Shown piece after piece: positions 35,301 through 45,257 of a stretch of DNA of 64,000 nt (position 1 is its first letter; each line of letters starts with the position of its first letter). This stretch comes from Aselliscus stoliczkanus (lineage: Eukaryota; Chordata; Mammalia; Chiroptera; Hipposideridae), in assembly GCA_033961575.1 (NCBI GenBank), contig CM066732.1, positions 81,982,687 through 82,046,686 of the forward strand, in the 5' to 3' direction. The notes below the pieces were generated by a model. It made no database searches. It was not told the origin of the DNA and saw only the letters and a list, made by a program, of their open reading frames with translations. The translations under genes and the position numbers were made by a program.

Positions 35301-38249
35301 TATGACTTTTTCTTGTTTGGGCATTTGTTTAGTTGCTGTAGATTTCTGACTGGTTTCCAGAGCTCCTGTTAAATCATATTAGTCAGTCTGTGGTTATTTA
35401 TTCCATGGTTCTGTTAGGAAATAAAAACCTGGAGCTTCCTGTCAACTTAGTTTCTTAAATGGAACTTAACAAAGAACATCATGACTTCTCATTGTCACTG
35501 GTTACTATATGTCTGATTCTCTAGCTGTGTTTTCCTCAGGCAAAAAAAAGCACGTTAGTAGAGCAAAACACTGTCTCAACACATTACTTTGCATGGGGCA
35601 ATTCAAATTGCTAGCATCTTTATTGTTTCCACTGACACATACTCAACAGGAGTGCTAGTATAATGTGATCTCTACATACATAAGACTGCAACCTCTCTAG
35701 TAACTTGGAAAGAAGTGCTCTTTCACAAGCAGAGTGCTCATTGCTATCTGTTTAGGATTGAAATAACCTTCGTCTTTACTCATAAGGAGATGCTTGATAA
35801 CTCAAGTATATCTATCACACTCCCCACAGTCATGAAGATTTAACATAGTAGATCAGTCTACCTTAGGTTTTTTTTGTACTTTCTCTTTCATCTTCTGGTA
35901 GTATATTAAGGAGATATAGATAGTAGCATTAACCCACAACAAATTAGTCATGTTTAGGTATATGTTTTTTAAAAGTTACATTTAGCAGCACACTACTCTA
36001 TGCCTCTGTCCTTCACATATTTTGGCTACCTTGACTATTGTTTTCAATAGTGTATAGCAGATATTTATTAGTAGCAAGAATGATACATAAAACTTTGTAA
36101 TTCATATATAAACACAGAGACACACAGATACACACAAAGACACAGAGGCATACACAAATATATTTCAAGGCCGTATAGTATAGTGTTTAAGAGTATGGAT
36201 TCTGGGACAAGTCTTTCTGCGTTTCAATACTGAGGAAAAAATACTATTTATTCCTCTGTAATCTTGAGCATATTACTTAACTTATCTGTAACTCATTTCT
36301 CTCAGGTGTAAAATGTAGATAAAAGTAATATGCAGCAAAATTTTGTTATTAGAATTAAATCACTTGGTACTCAAAATGCACAAACTATCTCTTGGCATAT
36401 AATGTAGCCTCATTAAATGCTATATATAGAAACTTTGAATTTGCCTAATTTGAAATTTGCCTAATTTGAAATGCCTAAATTGAATTTTATTTCTGTACAA
36501 GGTATACCAGCTCTTTCTTTAATTTCATATTCCAGATTTGCTATATGAACTTTATTTCCAATACATAATTACTTACAAACTCCTTATGTCATTAGTAAAT
36601 ACAGTATTCATTAAAATGCTGGCATTACCACTGAGATTTTTTTTATTTGCTATACAAATAGAAATAATTTCATTAGAAAAGCATGAAGAAATTATAATAT
36701 TATCAGGAAAATAAAGGACTATTTCCAAATATGCAAAGAACTAAAAATACTATGTAGACCCTATAAAATGTGACTATATTTGAAGCATACTAGAAGAGTT
36801 TAGTTTAGTCAGGACTATAATTCTTGTCCTGAAATCTCTGTGCAATGTGATAAATAGTATTATTTCTTAGGATCTCAGTTTTTCTATTTCATCTTTGCAG
36901 CAGTCAAATCAGGACATATGCTGATTAAGGGAATTGTTTTAAATTCACTGGAACAAATACTACCTTGTAACATTAATTTTAAAATGCTTCCTTTTTCTCA
37001 TTTAGAACATCTAGTTCTAGGTTAAATGATGAATCTGTTATCTTGGAAGAAACCAAGGTAGATAAAGAGTTATATTCTGCACTAAATTGAAAAGTTTTAC
37101 TCCCTATTTTCAGACCTTTAAAGTACAGAAAAAATTCATTCTGCTCTTGGTGCTGACATATCTCTTCAAGAAATGATCCACTTTTGCCATCAAAATGGAG
37201 TAGATGAATCTGACTCATTAAAAAATGTTATGAAAGAGGCTGTGATGATGCAGATTAATTTCCTACCATTCAGTGCTTTAGAAACTTTAAAACATTTATT
37301 ATTGCCATGTTTATGTGTTTGTGAAGTTCAGTAAAATGACAGCAACATTTTATCTCAAGCAGTTAGAAAAGAATGCATTTTTAAAATACATTTATTTGAC
37401 ATTATACTGAAAATACAGGGATGTAATAATGCATAGAACTGCATTATCATAAATAGTAGCTATAATAAACAACAGTTAAAAAGATTTTATGGGAAATAAT
37501 AGCCAATAAACAGATTTTTTTCACCATTTAGGATATATTCTTTAAAACTGTTAGTGAGTTATCCTTCTCCTATAGTAAATGGAATGTTTGTATTGAATTA
37601 AAAGAGCAAAAAAGTTAATAAAGAATTGTCAGTATGATTTTTGTGTGTCAGATGTTCACATATTTTTTTCTAGCTTAATTTCATAAGTAATGCTGACATA
37701 CAAAGTGAAATATCCAAAGACATTACACAGAGTAAAACAGATCCTGTTTTTTTCCTTGAGTAGATTGTTTATGTACAAAAGTGTTCATGCCTTTAAAACA
37801 AATTTCAGATAGTTATGTGAATTTGTCATTCCCCATATTGTTAGTGAGAATGAATAATATTTGATTACAAGACCATGGAATTAAACTTGAATTTTTTACC
37901 TGAAATGTGCTATCATGAACATAAGGTTGATTGTTTTTTAAGAACAGAAAGGATTTGGGATAAGATCATTTTTAATTGAATGATTTTTAAATAAAAGGTA
38001 TTGAGGAAATATCTGTACGTTAACAAATGTGAGTATGTAGTTCACGATCTGTCTTTATCTTCATTTCTTACAAAATAGGCAAGAGATCTATAGGGAAGAT
38101 ATACTAACCTCATTCATTGTAAAGGGCAATCAGACAAACCACAAGGTTTCAGGCTGGGAGAGGGGACACCTACTTCACAGCTCCCGTGAGATTTGCAACA
38201 CATAAAATGACTTTTATGACCCTGGATGAGATTGTGCTTCAATTCTGGA
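35301..38249. other. Unassigned AT-rich sequence
   Basis: About 3 kb without a supported gene or named repeat. A small 18-bp tandem repeat (unit like TTGCCTAATTTGAAA) lies at 36438-36478. A 79-codon minus-strand open frame at 36979-37218 has no recognisable features. Confidence 0.45.
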
Positions 38250-38257
38250 TATATCTA

Positions 38258-38570
38258 GGTTTTTTTATTTGTTTGTTTTGTTTCATTTTGTTTTTTAGTT
38301 TCAGGTGTACAAAACAATGTAATAGATATTTATAGCCCCCTCCCCAATCCACTACTATCCCTCTGACATCATATATAGCTGCTACAATTCCATTGACTCT
38401 ATTCCTTATGCTGTACTCCACATACCATGAATATATATATTTAATTATACTTGACACTCAATTTTATTCAGCTTCAGGTATACAGTACAATGGTCAGGCA
38501 TCTACACAGTCCATGAAGTGGTCTCCCTAACAAACAAGTGCCCATTTGACACCCTACAAAATCTTTACAT
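38258..38570 (-). mobile_element. L1 3' end, antisense part of a 5'-inverted insertion
   Basis: Antisense L1 3' UTR (AGTTTCAGGTGTACAAAAC, GGCATCTACACAGTCCATGA, GTGGTCTCCCTAACAAAC). It is joined at about 38571 to sense-oriented ORF2 sequence, the pattern left by twin priming. Confidence 0.8.
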
Positions 38571-39660
38571 TATTGAAGGAAACCATCAATAAAACAAAAA
38601 GGCATCCTACTGAATGGGAGAAGATATTTGCCAACGATATATCTGATAAGGGGTTAATATACAAAATTTATAAAAACACATACAACTCAACACCAAAACA
38701 ATGAACAACCCTGTCGCGTCCTGCACAATAGGGCCATAGGAATTTGGAAGGGACGGCTGAGGTTGAGAAACAGAAAAATAAAGACAAGGGACAAAGAATA
38801 GTTCAAAAGCAGTGCTAGCCAGGGGACTCAAAGCCTCTTGGACTGAGAGACCCTAATCCGGCTTGACTGTGGCTTTTATTGGGATACACACAAGGGAGGA
38901 GCCCTGGTCTGTGAGTCTCAGACATCATACCAGAGAACTTAGCTTAGGGCCAAATCACCCCATGGCCTGCAAGCTGCCTTTACTGAAAGTCCCATGATAT
39001 GTTCACGTGCACCTCCTAAGGGGCAGAAACTTCTCATGCCAAGACTCACTGATAGAATTACACAGAGGGCAGATGTTATCACCTGTTTAAGGTCATTTCA
39101 CAGGCAAGCTGTCAGCACCTGAGACAAGGGGTCTTGGACCATTTTCCTCAACTCCATGATTTCTCCTATTGCACCCCGGCAACTTGTGTCTGGCTTGGTT
39201 TGCCCTATCTGCAGCTAGGGTCATATCCGTCTTGCCTAACCCGCCATCTTCTAGGATCACACAGGAAGATAGAGTAGACATAACGTAGAAGTACTGTCTC
39301 TATGAAGATTTGTGGTTATTGGAAGGTGCACGGATGTAGAGGGCTAGACTGCTGTATGACCACACAACCCAATTAAAAAATGGGCAGAGGACATAAAGAG
39401 ATGTTTCTCTAAAGAGGACATACAATTGGCCAACAGACATATGAAAAAATGCTCAACATCACTAATCATTAGGGAAATGCAAATAAAAACCACAATGAGA
39501 TACCACCTCACTCTGGTCAGAATGGCTATCATCAATAAATCAACAAACAATAAGTGCTGAGGGTGTGGAGAAAAGGGAACCCTGGTGCCCTGTTGGTGGG
39601 ACTGCAGACTGGTGCAGCCATTATGGAAATCAGTATGGAGGTATCTCAAAAAATTGAACA
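38571..39660 (+). mobile_element. Inverted 5' part of the same L1 (ORF2 C-terminal), split by an LTR
   Basis: Sense ORF2 sequence at 38575-38705 (region encoding KETINKTK...NDISDKG) resumes exactly at 39371-39660 (CAATTAAAAAATGGGCAGAG, AGGGAAATGCAAATAAAAAC). The two pieces are collinear with L1 at about 17310-17720, so the 653-bp LTR between them is a later insertion. Confidence 0.85.
38712..39364 (-). mobile_element. Solo LTR, probable class II (ERVK-like)
   Basis: 653 bp with 5'-TGTCGCG at one end and GACCACA at the other, flanked by the 6-bp repeat CAACCC (38706-38711 and 39365-39370). It cleanly interrupts an L1. On the minus strand it reads as U3, then AATAAA (38880-38875), then a T-rich R/U5 with CTTTATTTTTCTGTTTCTCA and an end in GCGACA. 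A 6-bp duplication and this T-rich R/U5 suit class II (betaretrovirus-like) elements. No internal viral genes remain, so it is the product of LTR-LTR recombination. Confidence 0.85.
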
Positions 39661-39911
39661 TATCTGTTTTGTATGGTCTCTAAAACTTATTGAGTTAATT
39701 GTTCATCATACAGATTAATCTGCACTATTAATTCTGATCTACTTTTAGGAGAGTTGAAGACACTAAGTTAAAATAAGAGTTCTTCCCAAACTTTGAAAAT
39801 GTGTACAATTTGACTTCAGGTATAAATGTGTCTGAGATCCAGAATGGTTTTGTTGATTTAAGTTATTTTTTGTTTAGATATATTGCAAACACCTTTTCCC
39901 AATCCATAGCT

Positions 39912-40094
39912 TTCATGCATACTCTTTTTTTTTAATTAGTTTCAGATATATAAAACAATGTAATAGTTAGACATTTACACCCCTTACAAAGCGATAACCC
40001 TCCTCCCCAATCTCCTACCCCTCTGACATTGTATATAGCTGTTACAATTCAACTGATTCTATTCCCTATGCTGCACTCCACATCCTGTGGAAAA

Positions 40095-40148
<54 letters not shown>

Positions 40149-40270
40149 GTTGACATTCAGTATTATTCAGCTTCAGTTTCAGGTGTACACTGCAGTGGTC
40201 AGGCATCTACACTGTCCATGAAGTGGACTCTGTAATAAGACAAGTGTCCATCAGATACCCTAAAAATCTT
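39912..40270 (-). mobile_element. L1 3' end, antisense part of a second 5'-inverted insertion
   Basis: Antisense L1 3' UTR: AATTAGTTTCAGATATATAA, ACCCCTCTGACATTGTATAT, GGCATCTACACTGTCCATGA. It contains a (TA)n expansion at 40099-40143 and joins sense L1 sequence at about 40271. Confidence 0.8.
40099..40143. repeat. (TA)n microsatellite inside L1
   Basis: About 22 TA units expanded at a TATA-rich point of the L1 3' UTR. Confidence 0.95.
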
Positions 40271-40562
40271 TAAAATTACTTGGTCATAAAGAAGATATAA
40301 ATGGACCTAGAGAACATTATGCTAAGTGAAATAAGTTAGATGGAGAAAGACAAATACCATATGATCTCACTTATATGTGGAATCTAAAGAACAGAATCAA
40401 TGAACAAACAAAACAGAAATAGACTCAGAGATATAGGAAAAGCAAAACAAAACTGATGGTTGCTAGATGGGAGGGACATGAGGTTGGGGGAGCAGGTAAA
40501 GGGATTAGAAAGCACAAATTGGTAGCCACAGGGATATGAAAGACAGCTGGGGGAATATAATC
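40271..40562 (+). mobile_element. Inverted 5' part of the second L1 (ORF2 end plus 3' UTR)
   Basis: Sense L1: ORF2 end (ATTATGCTAAGTGAAATAAG), ACCATATGATCTCACTTATA and the 3' UTR G-rich region (TGAGGTTGGGGGAGCAGG). It faces the antisense half, consistent with twin priming. Confidence 0.8.
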
Positions 40563-40576
40563 ATGCAGCCTCTTTT

Positions 40577-40677
40577 TTTTTTTTTTTTTTAAATTGGGCA
40601 ATTTGGGGGAGGGGAACAGTGTTGGGAAATTGGGGAGGAGACCAGCCATGTTCTTCTTCAATCTTAGTTGTAGAGGG
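40577..40677 (-). mobile_element. SINE 3' fragment, antisense, 5'-truncated
   Basis: Poly-T followed by GGGGGAGGGGAACAGTGTTG and CAATCTTAGTTGTAGAGG, the reverse complement of the SINE tail. Target duplications ATGCAGCCTCTTTT (40563-40576) and ATGCATCCTCTTTT (40678-40691) differ at one base. Confidence 0.85.
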
Positions 40678-40943
40678 ATGCATCCTCTTTTCAATGCTGT
40701 CTTTGGAGGAGAAGTTTTTAACTTAAATACAATTCAATATATTAATTCCCTTCTTTTATGAATTGTGTTTTATATTAATACATACTTTTTAACAAAATTT
40801 TCTACACCGCAATCAAGGAATGGATTCTCTTAGCATTTTCTAGATGCATTAGGGATTTATTTTTCTTTTATATTTATATAAATAATCCACTTGGAATGGA
40901 TTTTCTGTATAGAATTATTTAGGGGGTCAAGCTACATTGCAGT

Positions 40944-41283
40944 TGTTAAAGTAATTAAAAGAAGAGGCCATTAGGCTGGGGTGGCTCTACTGCCTAGGCA
41001 GCCTTCATAAGCAAACCTAAATGCAAGCCAAAATCAATGCACTCAAATATCAGAAAATGAACCTTAAGAACAACCAATAACAACCAATCAACTAACTAGG
41101 CTTTCTCAAATAAGACAACCCCTTAAGCTATAGCCAAGCAAGTAATTTCCTTTCTTTGCTTTGAGCCTTCTCTATAAAAAAACCTCTTCCTTAGATCCTG
41201 TCAGGGAGTAAACCACTTTTCGTTTGGCTCTGCCCAATTTGTATCAATGTATTCTCAAAATCTTGAAAATTTAATGTGTCTCA
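40944..41283 (+). mobile_element. Possible solo LTR (class I-like)
   Basis: It starts TGTTAAAG, has TATAAAA at 41173-41179 and a U5-like tail (CTGTCAGGGAGTAAACCACT ... TCTCA). CAGT is found just before the start (40940-40943) and again at 41282-41285, a possible 4-bp target duplication. The repeat-rich CAACCAATAACAACCAATCA region looks like U3 CCAAT boxes. No polyadenylation signal is obvious. Confidence 0.5.
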
Positions 41284-41980
41284 GTTTATCATTTATTCTA
41301 CTATTGAATAAACACACAAGGAATAAAGCCAATAATATTTAATTATATAGCATACTTTGATAAAAATAGCCAAATATTGGAGGTTATCTCTGTATTCTAG
41401 TATTCTAGAGATACAGACTGCTTAAATTATCTATATCTATCTATAGATATATATATATTTAGTTATGAAGGGCTGAATTTATATGGTATACTTTTCAAAA
41501 AAGCTATGTAGTATGTAGCCAATAAAGAAAAACTGACATTCAAATGATTAAAATAAAAGTTTGATGTTTAAAACAAGGAAGGCCCTCATTACTCCTTTTA
41601 GATATTGATTCTATGAAATGGAGAAGACTTACATGAATTCCAACTACCATGATGTGTTTTATATGCCATATTTCTTAATCTAAATTTCCTAGGATTATCC
41701 ATAATATTCTACTACATTTTGATGATTTTTATGTATAACAAACACTTCAAATTTGCTTAGGGATCCTCAATGATGCCTTCAAACTATTTGTCCTCCACTT
41801 TCATGTAAATACTCATCTTTTTATTTCTGGATTAACTATATTCAATCCCTCTTTGTGTCTATCTCATATAATAATCACCTGGTCATTCCTTTATTTACTA
41901 AAAGACTTTGTATCTGTCTTAAGACATTTTTTCAAGGTACAATTGCATAATGTAAATATAATGACAGCCTTATTTCTTCC
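41284..41980. other. Unassigned AT-rich sequence
   Basis: Nothing named. A (CTAT)n/(GATA)n stretch occurs near 41430-41455. Confidence 0.4.
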
Positions 41981-42860
41981 TTCCAAAAATCTATCCATCT
42001 ATTTATCTATGTATCTATCTATCAATCCTCTTTGTTTCATGGATGGTTTGGACTCCAAATGCAATGTCAATGGTGATAAGGGCATCTTTTTCTCATTCTC
42101 AATACCAGGGTAAAGTTCTCAATATTTAAAAAGTAAGCATGAAATTTCTGTAGAGTTTCACAGGCACTATTTATTGAATAACCATGTTTTTATTTCTGAT
42201 TAGTAGTTTGTATAATTAATAGGTGTAGATCTTTTGAAATTTTTCTCAATTTACTGAAGATAAAAATTTTTGCTTCTTCTTTTTTTAATATCATGAGTTA
42301 CAATGGTTTAATGTCTAATGTTAAACCAATTCTAAAATCCTAGGTTAAATGTATTTGCCAGTGATTTTTAAGTTTTTCATATGTTGTTAGATTTTGGATT
42401 TTATCATCTGTGCTCCTGAGAATGGTCTATTTGTAACTTTTTTTTCCTGGTGGTGTTCTAGCCCAGTTTTGTTATTAAGATAATATTAACTCAATAAAAA
42501 CAAGCAAACAAGCTTGAATTATTTACTATATCCATGATTTTCTAATTATTTTATTTAAAGGACTCTATTTCTTTCACTATTGGGTTGTCAGAAAAGTCAT
42601 GACGTATTTTTTCTGTTTTTCGTTGCAAAAATGCGTCATGATTTTTCTAACAACCCAATATTTGGAAGTTGCTACTAAAGCCCACCTGTGCCTAGAAGTT
42701 TCTTTTTGGAAATATTTCAAAGTATGGATCCAATTTCTTTTATGGATATAGAACTGATTAAATATACAATTTGGATTTGTGTCAGTTTGTAAATTATGCT
42801 TTCTAAAAATTTGCCTATAACTTCCAAAATATATTGTCATGCAATTGCTCAATATTGAGG
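41981..42860 (-). repeat. Ancient antisense L1 ORF2 (RT region)
   Basis: Antisense RT-domain phrases: GGTTAAATGTATTTGCCAGT, TTGTTAGATTTTGGATTTTA, TGGTGTTCTAGCCCAGTTTT. It is strongly diverged and interrupted by a mini-mariner at 42580-42658. A short (CTAT)n tract lies near 42000-42025. Confidence 0.6.
42580..42658. mobile_element. Mini-mariner MITE, copy 4
   Basis: 79 bp between TA dinucleotides (42578-42579, 42659-42660); starts TTGGGTTGTCAGAAAAGTCA and ends TTTTTCTAACAACCCAA. Near-complete palindrome. Confidence 0.9.
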
Positions 42861-43048
42861 AGTTGGCTCCTGGTTAAAAACCTATGTGTGATATTTCAGG
42901 CATGACCTTAGACAATTAAAAATGCTCCACGATAGGCTTCATAGGGAAAAGCTACTCTCCCCCACACCGGACTTGGAGCACAGCTAATGCATTGTAGCCT
43001 CTGAAGAAAGTTACACTCAAGATCTCAGCCCCAGGCTGGTCATGCTCT

Positions 43049-43431
43049 TTTATATACTTATAGTATGGGTGGACACTTAAGATTTTTTGTACCTTGGCTA
43101 TTGTGAATAACGCTGCTACGAATGGAGGGGGAAGATATCTCTTTGACATAATACTTTGTTTCCTTTGAATGTATTATCATAGTGGGATTGCTGGATCATA
43201 GGATAGTTCACTTTTCAGTTTTGAGGAATACTGTTCTCCATAGTGGCTATGCTAGTTTACATTCACACCATCAGTGTATAAGGGTTCCCTTTTCTACACA
43301 TCCTTGCCAGCATTCACAATCTCTTCTTATTTTGATAATCGTCATCTTAACAAGAATGAGGAAATATCTCATTGAAGTTTCTATTTGCATTTGGTTAATG
43401 ATGTTGAGCACCTTTTCATATACCTTTGGCT

Positions 43432-43477
<46 letters not shown>

Positions 43478-43970
43478 AAACCATTCAGATTCTCTGCCTA
43501 TTTTATAATAAGGTTACTTGGTTCTTTTTGCTATTGAGTTGTACAATTTCCTTGCATATTTTGGATATTAACCTCTTATTGGATACGTGGTTTGCAAATA
43601 TTTTCTCCCAATCCGTAGATGGAACTTTCACTTTGTTGATGGTTTCCTTTGTTGTGCAGAAGCTCTTTAGTTTGATGTTGTCTCATTTTTTTATTTTTAC
43701 TTTTGTTGCTTTTATTTTTTGGTGTCATATTCAAAATATCATTGCTAAAACCAATGTCAAGGAGATTACCTCTTATATACTCTTCTAGGAATTCTATGAT
43801 TTTAGGTTTTATGTTCAAGTCTTTATGCAATTTTGAGATGATTTTTGTGAGTCATATTTGATTAGGGGTCTGGTTTCATTCTTTTACATATGGATATCCA
43901 CTTTTCTGAACACTATTTATTAAAGAAACTATCTTTTCTCCATTCATATTCTTGTCTCCTTCGTCAAAAA
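43049..43970 (-). repeat. Antisense L1 ORF2 C-terminal region
   Basis: Antisense ORF2 end: CCTTGGCTATTGTGAATAAC, TCATAGTGGGATTGCTGG, AACCTCTTATTGGATACGTG. It contains a (GT)n tract at 43433-43474 and continues after the SINE pair at 44532. Confidence 0.8.
43433..43474. repeat. (TG)n microsatellite
   Basis: About 21 GT units inside the antisense L1. Confidence 0.95.
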
Positions 43971-43981
43971 TTAATTGGGTT

Positions 43982-44390
43982 GGACCGGCCGAGTGGCGCG
44001 TTGGTTAAGAGTTGGCTTGGGACACCAGCTCTGAGCAGTAGGGCCCCGGTTCAGATCAAACATGAGGGCCAGTAATGCTTAGCCCTCTGCAGCTAAGATG
44101 GTGAACAACAGCTCAGCCTGAAGCTGGGCTGCCGTGAGTCTCCAGCGAGGGCATAGGCTGTAGTGGGGCTGGCCGACAGCTGGCGTGAGCTTTCATGAGC
44201 TGCCATGAGCCACCATGAGTGGCTGTCTTGTGGGTGGGGAGTGACTGCTTCTCCCGGGAAGAGCGCAATGACAATACCAACATGGGCCAGTGAAGCAACA
44301 TCCTCCACAACTAGACTGAAGAACCAAAGGACAGCAACTTGACTGTTCCCTACCCCAATTCCCCAATAAAATCTTTAAAAATAATAATAA
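43982..44390 (+). mobile_element. Long tRNA-derived SINE
   Basis: Head GGACCGGCCGAGTGGCGCG, body with CAGCTAAGATGGTGAACAAC and repeated TGAGC/CATGAGC units, tail CCCCAATAAAATCTTT plus (AAT)n. It inserted in the antisense L1 at TAATTGGGTT, which recurs as TAATTGCGTT right after it. Confidence 0.88.
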
Positions 44391-44405
44391 TAATTGCGTT
44401 TATTC

Positions 44406-44516
44406 TTTTTTTTTTTTTTTTTGAGGGCAGTGTCATTGGCCCCCATATGTGGGACCCAAACCGGGGCTGCTGGCATCCCAAGCTGGCTCTTAACCACAGC
44501 GCCACTCGGCCGGCCC
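44406..44516 (-). mobile_element. Short SINE, antisense, next to the previous SINE
   Basis: Poly-T, reverse complement of GTGACACTGCCCTC, and a tRNA-like head ending GGCCGGCC. Flanked by TAATTGCGTTTATTC (44391-44405) and TAATTGGGTTTATTC (44517-44531). Confidence 0.88.
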
Positions 44517-44531
44517 TAATTGGGTTTATTC

Positions 44532-45194
44532 TGGACTCTCTAATCAGGTCCACTGATCTATGTGTCTATTTATATGCTGATACCACACTGATTTGATTAT
44601 TATAACTTTTTAATATAGCTTGAATCAAAAAATTTGATGCCTCTGGCTTTGTTCTACTTCCTTATGATTGTTTAACTTCTCAGCATCTTTTGTGTTTCCA
44701 TACAAATTTTAGAATTGTTTTTTTGCTTCTGTAAAAAATGACATTGACATTTTGATAGGGATTGCACTGAATCTGCAGATTATTTTTGACAGCATGAAGA
44801 TTTTAACAATATTAATTATTCTAATCCATGAACACAGACTATTTTTCCATTTGTTTGTGTTTTCTTTTTTCTTAAAGTTTGATCCCTTTCAGTGTATAAA
44901 TCTTTCACCTCCTTGGTTAATTTATTCCTAAGTATTTTTTTTATTATTATTCTGTTGTAAATGAGATTGTTATCTTACTTTCTCTTCCTGATAGTTTATT
45001 GTTTTTGCATAGAAACACTACTGATTTTTATACATTGCTTTTATATCCTGCAAATTTATTAAAATTGTTTATTCTAACAATTTTTTGGTGTTGTCTTTAG
45101 GGCTTTCTATTTATAATATATCATCTTCAAATAGAGACAATCTTACTTCTATTCTGATATGGAATGCTTTTCTTTCTTTTTCTGACTTAATATT
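44532..45194 (-). repeat. Antisense L1 ORF2, continuation
   Basis: Continues the antisense ORF2 interrupted by the SINE pair: TCTGGACTCTCTAATCAGGT, TTTGATAGGGATTGCACTGA, TTCCTAAGTATTTTTTTTAT. Confidence 0.78.
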
Positions 45195-45257
45195 CCCAAG
45201 AATAAATAATACGCAATATCAATCTTAATAAATTTGAGAAGGCTGAAATCATATCAA

